Assembly (NCBI GenBank): GCA_002729695.1
Contig: PBYQ01000027.1
Span: 1-64,000 of the forward strand
Length of the DNA: 64,000 nucleotides
Source of the DNA: Citromicrobium sp.
GTDB taxonomy: Bacteria; Pseudomonadota; Alphaproteobacteria; Sphingomonadales; Sphingomonadaceae
Direction: 5' to 3'
Of this stretch, positions 39,957-48,904 are shown piece after piece. The position numbers were made by a program, and so were the translations under genes. The notes under the pieces were generated by a model. The model was given only the letters and a program-made list of their open reading frames with translations, made no database searches and had not been told where the DNA came from. The first letter of the stretch is position 1; every line of letters starts with the position of its first letter.

Positions 39957-40886
39957 ATGTCCGACATCGCCTCCGTCTCGCTTGAAAAGCCGCTCGAAGA
40001 CATTGCCCGCGAGCTGGGCGACAGCTTCGCCGAGTTCGGTTTCGCCATCGTCCGCGATCACGGCGTCCCCGACGATCTGATCGCGCGCGCCGAGGAGGCC
40101 AGCCGCGCATTCTTCGCGCTGCCCGAGGAAACCAAACGCGCCTACAAGATCGCAGGGATCGGTGGCGCGCGCGGCTACACGCCGTTCGGGCAGGAACAGG
40201 CGAAGGACGCTACCATCTTCGACCTGAAGGAGTTCTGGCATGTCGGGCGCGACCTGGCGCCTGATCACGCCCTGGCCGAATTCATGGAGCCCAATGTGTG
40301 GCCCGCCGAAGTGCCCGAATTCGAATCGGTCATGCGCGAACTCTACGATTCGCTGGAAGCAAGCGGGCGGCGCGTGCTCTCGGCCATTGCGATCCATCTG
40401 GGCGAAGACCGGCATTTCTTCGATTCGACGATCGAGGACGGCAATTCTGTGCTGCGCCTGCTGCGCTATCCGCCGCTGCCCGCCGATGCGCCCGACGGTG
40501 CGATCCGCGCCGCGCCGCACGGCGATATCAATGCGATCACACTGCTGCTGGGCGCCGAAGAGGCTGGCCTCGAATTGCTGAGCCGCAAGGGCGAGTGGCT
40601 GCCGGTCAGTCCGCCGCCGGGTGCGCTCGCAGTCAATATCGGCGACATGCTCGAGCGTCTGACGAATGGTCGGTTGCGGTCGACGACGCACCGGGTCGTC
40701 AACCCCGCGGGCGATGCGGTGCGCCGGGCACGCTATTCGATGCCCTTCTTCCTCCATTTCCGGCCCGATTACCTGATCGACCCGCTGGCCTCATGCGTGG
40801 CGGAGGGCGAAAAGGAAAATTCACCCGAGCCGATTCTGGCGCACGACTTCCTGATGCAGCGATTGCGCGAGATTAAACTGGTCTGA
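39957..40886 (+). CDS. 2-oxoglutarate/Fe(II)-dependent oxygenase, isopenicillin-N-synthase-like
   Basis: The 309-residue protein has the DIOX_N region at about 5-120 and the 2OG-Fe(II) core at 165-270. The metal ligands are H188, D190 and H245, and the cosubstrate motif is R259-Y-S261. The family name IPNS is only structural; substrate is unknown. The neighbouring nucleoside transporter hints at a nucleobase or nucleoside substrate, as in the xanthine/thymine hydroxylases of this fold, but this is inference. It likely forms an operon with the CNT gene. Confidence 0.88.
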   Translation: MSDIASVSLEKPLEDIARELGDSFAEFGFAIVRDHGVPDDLIARAEEASRAFFALPEETKRAYKIAGIGGARGYTPFGQEQAKDATIFDLKEFWHVGRDLAPDHALAEFMEPNVWPAEVPEFESVMRELYDSLEASGRRVLSAIAIHLGEDRHFFDSTIEDGNSVLRLLRYPPLPADAPDGAIRAAPHGDINAITLLLGAEEAGLELLSRKGEWLPVSPPPGALAVNIGDMLERLTNGRLRSTTHRVVNPAGDAVRRARYSMPFFLHFRPDYLIDPLASCVAEGEKENSPEPILAHDFLMQRLREIKLV

Positions 40887-41129
40887 CGGGGCCGGTTCCC
40901 CGCAAGTCAGCCCCGAAAATACGTTTAGCCGGGCTATGTTGCAGTGCGGCAACACCTGTAGCCCGCAGGTTTCTGCGATTTTCACACCGATTGCATAAAC
41001 TGCAACAGGCTGCGCTGTTTGCGTAATTTCCCTGTCACATTACTCCTCTTAGGCGCCCTCGACCGGCCCAAGGGGCCCGGCCCAGACTTCCGTATCCGAA
41101 CTCGCACAGACGCTCAAAAGGGGTCATCC

Positions 41130-43661
41130 ATGAAGCTCAAGTATCTGCTGGCAACCAGTGTTGTCGGCCTCACCGCCGCAGCCGCTACGGCTCCGGCCTA
41201 CGCCCAGTCGACCGGCTCGGTCGATTTCGACGACGACAGCGTCATCATCGTGACCGGCAACCGCTCCACCGACGTGGCCGGTGTCGACATCCCCGATTCG
41301 CCCAAGGCGAAGGTTCAGATCGACTCCGAACTGATCGGTCGCCAGGCCCCCGGCCAGACGATCAACGACACGCTGAACCTGGTTCCGGGCGTCAGCTTCC
41401 AGAACGACGACCCGTTCGGTTCGCTGGGCGGCACCTTCTCGATCCGCGGCTTCTCGTCGGATCGCATCTCGCAGACCTTCGACGGCGTTCCGCTGAACGA
41501 CTCGGGTAACTACGCGCTCTACACCAACCAGATGCTCGATCCCGAAATCATCGAGTACGCGACCGTTACGCTCGGTTCGACCGACGTCGACAGCCCGACT
41601 GCGGCGGCCGCCGGCGGCACGATCAACATCCGTTCGAAGAACCCGGACGAAGAATTCGGCGTGATGGCCAGCATGACCTACGGCAACATCATTGCCCGCG
41701 GCAGCTCGTTCGAACGCCCGATGTATCGCGCGTTCGGCAAGATCGAAACCGGCGAACTGACCTCGGGTGGTCTGCGCGCCTACGTCACCGCTTCGAAGAC
41801 CCAGAACGACTCGGTTTTCTCGAACTACGGCGGCGTCGACAAGCAGCAGTACAACGCCAAGCTTTTCCAGCCGATCGGCACCAATGGCGACTTCATCTCG
41901 ATCGCCGGCCACTACAACGAAAACCGCAACAACTTTAACGGTTCGCCGGCCTTCTTCGGTGGCGTCCCCGGCTATTCGATCCAGGATCCGGAAGACCGCT
42001 TCTACAACCTGTACGACGGCACTCCGTGTACCCTCGTCGCCGGCACCAACGGCGTGCAGGACCGCTACAATTCGTGCGGCACCCCGTTCGAGCGTCGCTA
42101 CAACCCGTCGAACACCGGCAACATCCGCGGCAGCTCGCGCTTCTCGATCACCGACTCCCTGACGCTGACGGTCGACCCGAGCTACCAGTACGTGAAGGCC
42201 AATGGCGGCGGCACCTCGATCGGCTACGAAGGCTTTTCGCAGGACGGTTTCACCGGCGGCGAATACGTCACCGATGTCCGTAACCCGCAGCGCAACAGCC
42301 GCTCGACTCAGTACTACTACTTCGGCGGTGTCGATCTGAACGGCGACAACGATACGCTGGACTATGTGACGATTTCGTCGCCGAGCCAGACCGTGACCAA
42401 TCGTTACGGCGTGATCGCCAACCTGATCTACGACATCACCGAAGGTCAGCGCGTTCGCATCGCCTACACCTTCGACCGTGCGCGTCACCGTCAGACCGGC
42501 ACCGCGGGTGCGCTGGCCTTCAACGGCGAACCGCTGGACGTCTTCGCGATCAACGATCCGCTGCTCGACGCCAACGGCGTTGCTCCGCAGAAGCGTAACC
42601 GCAAGTCGTTCGCGACCCTGAACCAGGTTTCGGCGGAATATCGTGGCGAATTCGGCGGCCTCGTGGCCACGCTGGGTCTGCGCGCGCCGTTCTTCACCCG
42701 TGATCTGGATCAGTACTGCGTCACCACCGATGGTGAGGGCAACGTGAACTGCATCAACGGCGATGCCGATATCGCTGCCTATGTGGCCGCGAACACCGAC
42801 ACCGTTGCGCCGACCTCGGCCAAGTTCAAGTACGACAAGCTGCTGCCGAACGTGGGCCTGACCTACAACCTGACCCCGGCATTCAGCGTCTTCGGCAGCT
42901 ACGCGCAGAACCTGTCGGTTCCGGGCACCGATGCGCTGTACGGCGCGCTTTACACGGGCGTCGCGCCGATCCCGGAAACGTCGGACTCGTTCGATGCGGG
43001 CGTGCGTTACCAGACCGGCAAGGTCCAGGCGCAGCTCTCGGGCTGGTTCAACCAGTACCAGAACCGTCTGCGCGCGGCGTACGACGAAGCGACCCAGACC
43101 ACGACCTACGTGAACCTGGGCAAGGTCGAAAAGTACGGTGTCGACGGCAGCATCGCCTTCCAGCCGATCCGCGCTCTGTCGCTGTATGTCTGGGGTTCGT
43201 ACCTCGTTTCGGACATCAAGAACGACGTCCTTGCAGGCGGCGTTTGCGATCCCGACGACGTGACCGACGGTTTCTGCTACAACCAGGGCGGCGCCGGTTA
43301 CTACACCACCGAAGGCAACCGCGAAGCGGGTGCGCCGGAATACACCGCCGGTGCCCGCGCCCAGGGTAACCTCGGCCCGGTCGAACTCGGCTTCCAGGTC
43401 AAGCGTACCGGCCAGCGTTGGCTGAACGATATCAATACGATCGCGCTGCCGGCCTACACCACGGCCGATGCGGACGTTCGTGTGAACCTGGGTTACTTCG
43501 AAGAGAACCTCGACAAGGCCTATTTCCAGGTCAACTTCACGAACATCTTCGACGAAGTCTACGTTGGCGGCACGCGCGGTTACGACATCGCGACGACTGG
43601 TGACTACGTGAACATCGGCCCGCCGCGGGCGTTCACCGCCTCGCTGGTCTGGGGCTTCTAA
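41130..43661 (+). CDS. TonB-dependent outer membrane receptor
   Basis: The 843-residue protein has a signal peptide (1-25) and a TonB box DSVIIVTG at 36-43. A plug domain (about 50-180, including PGQTINDTLNLVPGVSFQND) and a 22-strand-type beta barrel follow, ending in TASLVWGF with terminal phenylalanine. The substrate cannot be told; the family includes iron siderophore and carbohydrate transporters. I placed the start at ATG 41130; an upstream in-frame ATG gives no signal peptide. A strong terminator follows. The TonB-like gene downstream may energise it. Confidence 0.94.
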   Translation: MKLKYLLATSVVGLTAAAATAPAYAQSTGSVDFDDDSVIIVTGNRSTDVAGVDIPDSPKAKVQIDSELIGRQAPGQTINDTLNLVPGVSFQNDDPFGSLGGTFSIRGFSSDRISQTFDGVPLNDSGNYALYTNQMLDPEIIEYATVTLGSTDVDSPTAAAAGGTINIRSKNPDEEFGVMASMTYGNIIARGSSFERPMYRAFGKIETGELTSGGLRAYVTASKTQNDSVFSNYGGVDKQQYNAKLFQPIGTNGDFISIAGHYNENRNNFNGSPAFFGGVPGYSIQDPEDRFYNLYDGTPCTLVAGTNGVQDRYNSCGTPFERRYNPSNTGNIRGSSRFSITDSLTLTVDPSYQYVKANGGGTSIGYEGFSQDGFTGGEYVTDVRNPQRNSRSTQYYYFGGVDLNGDNDTLDYVTISSPSQTVTNRYGVIANLIYDITEGQRVRIAYTFDRARHRQTGTAGALAFNGEPLDVFAINDPLLDANGVAPQKRNRKSFATLNQVSAEYRGEFGGLVATLGLRAPFFTRDLDQYCVTTDGEGNVNCINGDADIAAYVAANTDTVAPTSAKFKYDKLLPNVGLTYNLTPAFSVFGSYAQNLSVPGTDALYGALYTGVAPIPETSDSFDAGVRYQTGKVQAQLSGWFNQYQNRLRAAYDEATQTTTYVNLGKVEKYGVDGSIAFQPIRALSLYVWGSYLVSDIKNDVLAGGVCDPDDVTDGFCYNQGGAGYYTTEGNREAGAPEYTAGARAQGNLGPVELGFQVKRTGQRWLNDINTIALPAYTTADADVRVNLGYFEENLDKAYFQVNFTNIFDEVYVGGTRGYDIATTGDYVNIGPPRAFTASLVWGF

Positions 43662-43700
43662 TCCCGACAGGCGCTGCCTGACGGCGCCCACGGATCTGAG

Positions 43701-43752
43701 AAAAAGCGGCGGCCTCCCCCCTGATAGAAAGGGGTGGGAGGCCGCCGTTTTC
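43701..43752 (+). terminator. Rho-independent terminator of the TonB receptor gene
   Basis: CGGCGGCCTCCC (43707-43718) and GGGAGGCCGCCG (43736-43747) form a perfect 12-base stem, flanked by AAAAAG before and TTTTC after. The A-tract on the left could make it bidirectional. Confidence 0.9.
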
Positions 43753-43805
43753 ATTTGCACTACCCCCGGCGGAACCGCGTGCCAGTCCGCCGAGTTTTAC
43801 CGGGC

Positions 43806-44555
43806 ATGGACGATGTGCGTGGTTTTTCCGATGCCGCTAGACGGCCGAGCTGGCCGGTGCTGGCGGGTATCGTGGTCCTTCACGTGGCGCTGCTCTATGG
43901 CCTGATCCAGGCTTTCGCGCCCGATCTGGTGGCGCGCACTCTCGGCAATCCGATGGCGACCTTCGATGTCGACCTGCCGCCGCCACAACCCAGCCCGACC
44001 CCCGAGGAATCGAAAGCGCCCGGTCCGCCGGAGGATGAGGCTGGGGCAGAGGGCGACCCCGGCAAGCGCGCCAAAGCGAAAGAAGTTGTCGCGCCGCAGC
44101 CGCCGATTCCGATGCCCACCCGCAGCCCTGCTCCGCGCGCCGCATCCACCGGATCGGCAAACCAGTCGGGTGCCGCCGACAGCGGCGACGGAACCGGCGC
44201 GTCAGGAAGCGGCGAGGGAACGGGTGCAGGCGGCCAAGGGCAGGGCAGCGGAGGCGGCGGAGTGGCGACGAAGCCCGTCCTCACCCGCTCGATCAGCGAC
44301 GTATCCCTGTTCGAGATACCCGCAGGCGGCCGCGAAGCGCGCATCGGCACGCGTACCATCGTCGTGCTCGGCGTGTCGGCCCAAGGCCGCGTGACGAGCT
44401 GCCGCGTGTCACGTTCCAGCGGGTTCCCCAACACCGATGCAAAGGTGTGCGAGCTGTCCTACGACCGCATCCGTTTCGAGCCTGCGCGCGATTCGGCGGG
44501 CAACCCGGTGCCCGCCCAATTCTATTACCAGCAAACCTACTTCGAACGCCGGTAG
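43806..44555 (+). CDS. TonB-family energy transducer
   Basis: The 249-residue protein has one N-terminal transmembrane helix at about 17-36. It then has a Pro-rich and Gly/Ser-rich periplasmic linker (50-160) and a TonB C-terminal domain (about 175-249) with SCRVSRSSGFPNTDAKVCELSYDRIRFEPARDSAGNPVPAQFYY. The pattern C..V..SSG...D..VC.L....F.PA.D..GNPVP is diagnostic. I used the ATG at 43806, after the receptor terminator. It carries proton-motive energy from ExbBD to receptors such as the one upstream. Confidence 0.88.
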   Translation: MDDVRGFSDAARRPSWPVLAGIVVLHVALLYGLIQAFAPDLVARTLGNPMATFDVDLPPPQPSPTPEESKAPGPPEDEAGAEGDPGKRAKAKEVVAPQPPIPMPTRSPAPRAASTGSANQSGAADSGDGTGASGSGEGTGAGGQGQGSGGGGVATKPVLTRSISDVSLFEIPAGGREARIGTRTIVVLGVSAQGRVTSCRVSRSSGFPNTDAKVCELSYDRIRFEPARDSAGNPVPAQFYYQQTYFERR

Positions 44556-44560
44556 AGATA

Positions 44561-44590
44561 GCGGGGCGGCAAGCTAGCCGCCCCCCGGGC
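44561..44590. terminator. Hairpin between convergent tonB-like and bphP genes
   Basis: GGGGCGGC (44563-44570) and GCCGCCCC (44577-44584) form a perfect stem with loop AAGCTA. It is only five bases after the TonB-like stop and 13 before the bphP stop, so it may serve both. There is no T-tract. Confidence 0.5.
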
Positions 44591-44597
44591 GCCCCCT

Positions 44598-47150
44598 TTA
44601 ATCGCCTTGGGTCAGCGCCTTGGCGAGATCGGATTTGTCGTAGGGTTTCTTGAGGATCGCGCGGGCGCCGAGTTCCTCGAACTTGACTTCCTTCGCGCTG
44701 TATCCCGTTGCGAGCACGAAGGGCACGCCATCGCGGGCCAGCTGGCGCGCGACAGGCTCGCTCGATTCCTCGCCGAGGTTGAAATCGAGGACGGCGAAGT
44801 CCGGCTTGTCCTTGTCGATCGCCCGCAACGCCTGTGTGACGCTGCCTGAGACGAGGACTTCGGCCACGCCGAGTTCGAGCAGCATCTCCTCGGTGTCGAG
44901 CGCGATGATCATGTTGTCCTCGATCAGCAGGACGCGCTGCGGCAGGTCACCAGTGGGACCGGTCGTACCGTCCCCGCCGTGTTCGACATGCGTGGTCATC
45001 TCGTGTTCGGTCTCCGCATCCTGAAGGAACCTGCCCGGGATCAAGAAGCGCGCTTGCAGGCCGCCCAGCGCGAATTCGACGTCGGCCTCTCCCTGCAATT
45101 CGTGCGGGATCGACTTTTCGATGATCGTGCTGCCGAAGCCGCGCCGTTCGGGTGCCTGCACCGGCGGCCCGCCGCGTTCCTTCCACCTCAGGGTCAGATC
45201 GCCGTTCTCGGCCCGTTCGAAGGTGATCAGCAGGTCGCCCGACTGGTCGGAAAGGCTGCCGTACTTCGCGGAATTGGTGATCATCTCGTGCAGCACCAGC
45301 GCGAGCACGGTGTAGGCCTGCGGGACCACGAGCACATCGGTGCCTTCGACGGTCAGCCGCGCGGTCTTGGAACCGAGATAGGCGTCGGCCTCGTCCGCGA
45401 TCAGTTTCTTGAGCGAGGTCGGGCCCCAGTTGTCGCGAGTCAGGTTGTCGTGCGCTGCGGCGAGCGCGCCTATCCGTCCGCCGATCAGGCGCGTCAGGGT
45501 GACCGCGTCGGTCGCTTCGTGCCGCGACTGGTTCACCAGTCCGCGAATCAGGTTGAGGATATTGCGCACCCGGTGGTTGAGCTCGGCGATCAACAGATCC
45601 TGCTGTTCGCTCGCGCGCTTGCGATCCTGCGCGGCAGCGTCGGTCAGCCGCAGGATTACCTCGAGCAAGGTGATACGCAGCGTTTCGGCGAGATCGCTTT
45701 CGGCCTGCGTCCATTCGGCGCTGCGACCTTCGACGGTCTGTTGCCACGCGGCAAAGCTTTTGCGCGGCGTCAGGCGACCGCCTTCGACGGCGTCGTCGAC
45801 AGGCTTGTCGGGATTGCCGGCCCAGGTGATGACCTGTTTGAGCTCGCGCCGCCAGAGGATGAAGAAATCGCGTGGCGCGCGTGAGACGGGGATGATCAGC
45901 GCGCCGGCGGCACGTTCGGCAAAGGCCTTTGCGGCATCGATCTCGCGGCTCAGCTCGCTGGTGGCGATGATCTTTCCGGCGGGCCCCGTCTGCAGCGCGG
46001 GCAGGATACGCAGGAACTCGTCTTCGCTCGGCGCGTGGCCGGTCGCGACGTATTCACCATCGATGAAGATGCTCGCTCCGTCGTGCGGTATCGAATCTCC
46101 GATCGTCGACCCGACCTGCGTCAGCGTGTCGCGCAGGGAGGCGCCGCCCGCCATCCGGGTCATCAGCCGTTCGTGCAGGCTGTGGCCGAGCGCCTTTCGC
46201 GCGGCACCCTGATCGTACAGCGCGCGGTCAAGCGTGAGCGAGAACATCTGCGAAAAGACTTCCGCAGCGGTCCGGTTGGAAAAGGCGAGCGCGCGCGGCC
46301 GATAATGGTGGCAGGCGAACAGTCCCCACAGGCGCCCGCGCACGATGATCGAGATCGACAGCGAGGCGCGCACGCCCATGTTGCGCAGGTATTCGATATG
46401 GATCGGCGAGACGGAGCGCAGCGTCGACAGGCTCAGGTCGATCGGTTCGCCGCCGAACTGCTTGCCCGGTTCGACCGGCACGGGGGTGTCGTTGACGTTG
46501 GCGATGATCCGCAGGCGGTTGCGCAGGTATAGGGCGCGCGCCTGCTGGGGGATGTCGCTCTTGGGATAGCGCAGGCCCGAATAGCTATCGACCTCGCGCT
46601 CGCGCGCTTCCGCGATCACTTCGCCCGAACCGTCCGAATGGAAGCGATAGACCATCACCCGATCGAACTCGAGCAAGGACTTGAGGCGCTGTGCCGCCGC
46701 ATGGCACAGGTCGTCGATCCCCTCGATCGAGTCGAGGCCAGACATCATCGGGCGGATCGACGCGATGTGATTGCCGAAACCGGCCGCATCGTGCCGTTCG
46801 AATTCCAGCACCAGCTGACCGGCGCTGCGGTGTACCGAACAATCGAAGCGCGTCGCCGGATCGTCGCCCACGGCAAGCCCGAACAGCCGCTCCGTATCGT
46901 CGGGGTCGGATAGGCCGCGGGTCGCAATCTGCAGTGCCTGCAGCGTGTCCGGTGGCAGCAGGTCGTCGAGGCGTACACCTTGCCCCACCTCGCTCAGGCC
47001 GAGGAACTCCGCAGCGTTGGCGGAATAATGGGCAATCAGGTTGTCGCTGGAGACGAGCAGCATCGCCCCGAAGGACTGGATGTGTCCCAGTTGGTGGATC
47101 GGTTCGCGGTCGCAGCTGGTCAGATCGACCTGGTAGGCGGGTTCGCTCAC
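44598..47150 (-). CDS. bphP: Bacteriophytochrome HWE histidine kinase with C-terminal receiver domain
   Basis: The 850-residue red/far-red photoreceptor has PAS (about 1-120), GAF (140-320), PHY (330-500), HWE-type kinase (510-710) and receiver (737-850) domains. Cys13 is the biliverdin attachment site of bacteriophytochromes. PKSDIP is at 196-201 and the PHY tongue motif PRKSF at 462-466. The kinase has the phospho-acceptor H526 in NHRVRN and an N-box HEMITNSAKYGSLS at 621-634. The receiver keeps D789 and K834/K835. The start is a GTG overlapping the bphO stop (GTGA), so chromophore enzyme and apoprotein are made together. Confidence 0.95.
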   Translation of the reverse strand: MSEPAYQVDLTSCDREPIHQLGHIQSFGAMLLVSSDNLIAHYSANAAEFLGLSEVGQGVRLDDLLPPDTLQALQIATRGLSDPDDTERLFGLAVGDDPATRFDCSVHRSAGQLVLEFERHDAAGFGNHIASIRPMMSGLDSIEGIDDLCHAAAQRLKSLLEFDRVMVYRFHSDGSGEVIAEAREREVDSYSGLRYPKSDIPQQARALYLRNRLRIIANVNDTPVPVEPGKQFGGEPIDLSLSTLRSVSPIHIEYLRNMGVRASLSISIIVRGRLWGLFACHHYRPRALAFSNRTAAEVFSQMFSLTLDRALYDQGAARKALGHSLHERLMTRMAGGASLRDTLTQVGSTIGDSIPHDGASIFIDGEYVATGHAPSEDEFLRILPALQTGPAGKIIATSELSREIDAAKAFAERAAGALIIPVSRAPRDFFILWRRELKQVITWAGNPDKPVDDAVEGGRLTPRKSFAAWQQTVEGRSAEWTQAESDLAETLRITLLEVILRLTDAAAQDRKRASEQQDLLIAELNHRVRNILNLIRGLVNQSRHEATDAVTLTRLIGGRIGALAAAHDNLTRDNWGPTSLKKLIADEADAYLGSKTARLTVEGTDVLVVPQAYTVLALVLHEMITNSAKYGSLSDQSGDLLITFERAENGDLTLRWKERGGPPVQAPERRGFGSTIIEKSIPHELQGEADVEFALGGLQARFLIPGRFLQDAETEHEMTTHVEHGGDGTTGPTGDLPQRVLLIEDNMIIALDTEEMLLELGVAEVLVSGSVTQALRAIDKDKPDFAVLDFNLGEESSEPVARQLARDGVPFVLATGYSAKEVKFEELGARAILKKPYDKSDLAKALTQGD

Positions 47151-47713
47151 GCGGGCACCGCCAGCATCTCCTGTTCGGCAAGGCTCAGGAAATGGGCGAA
47201 TACGGCCTTGGCGGCATCGATGGCTTCGCGGTTCGCGGCGTCGTCTTCGAGCAGCGGGCGCAACGCCGTGAAATAGTGGGGCATGGTCTTGTCCTGCAGG
47301 AACGCCATCGGCCAGCTTGCCGGTGCTCTGGCGGCAAGTTCGCGCTCCATCATCTTGTTGCCGAGCGACGACCCGGCGAGCACCCAGGCCGCGCCGATCC
47401 ATGCGTATCGATCGCTAGAAGGCAAGATGAAAGATGGCGCGCGCGCATCGCGCGGCTCGTATCCGAGCCATTCCAGATCGCGTCGCAGGAGAGAGACCTG
47501 CGATGGGGGAAGCCAGTGCGCAGGGGCGTTGAGGTAAAGCCATTGCTCCACCCCGCGCCGCGCGCTCAGCTGAATATCCAGAAAGCGCGTGTAATCCCGC
47601 CGGTCGGCGAGATCGAGCCGACCGAGCAGGTCATCGAGCTTCTGGTGCTGTTCTCGTGTAGCGGCGCGCAATTCTGCGCGCAGCTGGGGTGCAGTGGCGC
47701 ACCATGCAGGCAT
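47147..47713 (-). CDS. bphO: Biliverdin-producing heme oxygenase
   Basis: The 188-residue protein fits the BphO heme oxygenase family. The REQHQKLDDLLG segment has the proximal heme ligand H23. YVLAGSSLGNKMM-like GSSLGNK lies in the distal helix region, matching the glycine-rich motif. It cleaves heme to biliverdin, the chromophore of the phytochrome encoded next to it. The ATG at 47711-47713 was chosen because AGAGGA lies about nine bases upstream; a GTG further upstream is possible. Confidence 0.9.
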   Translation of the reverse strand: MPAWCATAPQLRAELRAATREQHQKLDDLLGRLDLADRRDYTRFLDIQLSARRGVEQWLYLNAPAHWLPPSQVSLLRRDLEWLGYEPRDARAPSFILPSSDRYAWIGAAWVLAGSSLGNKMMERELAARAPASWPMAFLQDKTMPHYFTALRPLLEDDAANREAIDAAKAVFAHFLSLAEQEMLAVPA

Positions 47714-47779
47714 TCGCGCATTCCTCTTCAGACCCAAGTATAAACCCCGCGCCACCACTCACGGGAAGGCGATAAGTCC

Positions 47780-47785
47780 ATTATA
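47780..47785 (-). promoter_or_regulatory. Possible -10 box for bphO-bphP
   Basis: The minus strand reads TATAAT, an exact vegetative -10 hexamer, 67 bases before the chosen bphO start. No good -35 hexamer lies 16-18 bases upstream. Confidence 0.3.
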
Positions 47786-47828
47786 GTCTTGGGCCTGCCC
47801 GAAAGTTCCCGGGCTAACATCTATCAAC

Positions 47829-48143
47829 TCAAGTATTTTTGGCTGGACCCGAGAGCAGCTTGGTCCCCTTGTCCGACACCGCTGCCGCGATCAGCGGCTT
47901 GAAGAAGGAAAGCATCGGCGGAAGGTCGAGTTCGACGATCACCTGCGTTTCCTCGATCGTCACCTTCGTCCGCACGGTCTGGCCCATCGCGCCGACGGTC
48001 ATCTTCATGCAGTCTTCGCTGGGCCATTCGGTCGTCACATCCGCCGTTCCGCCAGGCATGTGCGCGGGCAATTCGGGCATGCGCTCGCGCAACCTGCGGC
48101 GGACTTCCTCCTTGGGAAGATTGTGCTTCACGGGCACGCGCAT
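47829..48143 (-). CDS. Polyhydroxyalkanoate-system family protein (PHA_gran_rgn)
   Basis: A 104-residue protein beginning MRVPVKHNLPKEEVRRRLRERMPELP. The SMKM...GQTVRTKVTIEETQVIVELDLPPMLSFFKPLI type sequence matches a small alpha/beta family annotated in PHA granule regions. Its function is not established. Its ATG overlaps the stop of the XpaC-like gene by one base, so it is part of the telA-xpaC transcript. No PHA synthase is in the window, so the family name says little about its role here. Confidence 0.7.
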   Translation of the reverse strand: MRVPVKHNLPKEEVRRRLRERMPELPAHMPGGTADVTTEWPSEDCMKMTVGAMGQTVRTKVTIEETQVIVELDLPPMLSFFKPLIAAAVSDKGTKLLSGPAKNT

Positions 48144-48904
48144 CAGCTGGCCGCTCCTTCGCCCGCCTGCTCGCTGGCGGGGCCATCGCCGTAGCGATAG
48201 CCGAGATAGCGGTGCTGCACGGCCAGATCGTCGAGCGCGCCGTCGGCGATCTTGCGGTTGATCGAATCGATCTCGTCGCTGATCTTCGCCAGACCTTCTA
48301 CCAGCCGCTCGTCCGCGGTGGCGCCTGCGTGCTGCTCGCTGCGCATCGCGGCGGGTACGCGGGTATAGCTCTGGACCATTTCGGGCAGCGTCTCGCCCAC
48401 CAGTTCGCGGATATCGCGGATCGAATCGTGCCCGGCGGGCGCGGTTTCGAGCTGCTGGCCGAGCAGGTCGAGTTTCACGCCCAGATCGTCCACCAGCCCA
48501 ACGGCGGGCGGGGGAAGGGCAGGCCGCTGCGCTTCCAGCCACAGCTCCGTGCGCGCGATCATCTGGCGTGGGGTACCCTTATTGAGATCGTCCGCCTGCG
48601 GGATCGAGATGCGCGGGTAGACCGAGAAGATGCCGGCTGCGGCAATCAGGGCGAAGAACGTCAGGACGAGGCCGACAAAGCCGATCCCTTCGACCGCGAT
48701 CCCCGTGAGGACCGAAATGGCGAAGATCGCCGCCGCGGCGAGGGCGATATTGCGCAGCTTCTTCAGCCGGTGGCGGTTGCGCACCTGCGCCGATTCGCGC
48801 CCGATCGCGGTCACCCGGCGGTGCCGCCCGCCGCTGCGGTTCTCGACCAGCAGCTTGCGGCTGTCGCTGAGCAATCGGTCGCTGTCGCGGGTCAGGTCGT
48901 TCAC
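48143..48904 (-). CDS. XpaC-like membrane protein
   Basis: The 253-residue protein has a basic N-terminal part, two hydrophobic helices (about 50-95) and a C-terminal region that looks helical and cytoplasmic (PPAVGLVDDLGVKLDLLGQQLETAP). This layout fits XpaC-family proteins, which commonly pair with TelA (as with xpaC-yaaN in Bacillus). It starts immediately at the telA stop. No enzymatic motif is visible. The pairing supports the call more than the sequence does. Confidence 0.6.
   Translation of the reverse strand: MNDLTRDSDRLLSDSRKLLVENRSGGRHRRVTAIGRESAQVRNRHRLKKLRNIALAAAAIFAISVLTGIAVEGIGFVGLVLTFFALIAAAGIFSVYPRISIPQADDLNKGTPRQMIARTELWLEAQRPALPPPAVGLVDDLGVKLDLLGQQLETAPAGHDSIRDIRELVGETLPEMVQSYTRVPAAMRSEQHAGATADERLVEGLAKISDEIDSINRKIADGALDDLAVQHRYLGYRYGDGPASEQAGEGAAS

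Noticed and set aside
41124..43760. An 878-residue open frame opposite the TonB receptor gene
   Set aside because: It mirrors the receptor codons (third-position GC bias removes stops on the other strand). It has no signal, no family motif and Val/Arg/Asp-heavy composition typical of antisense frames.
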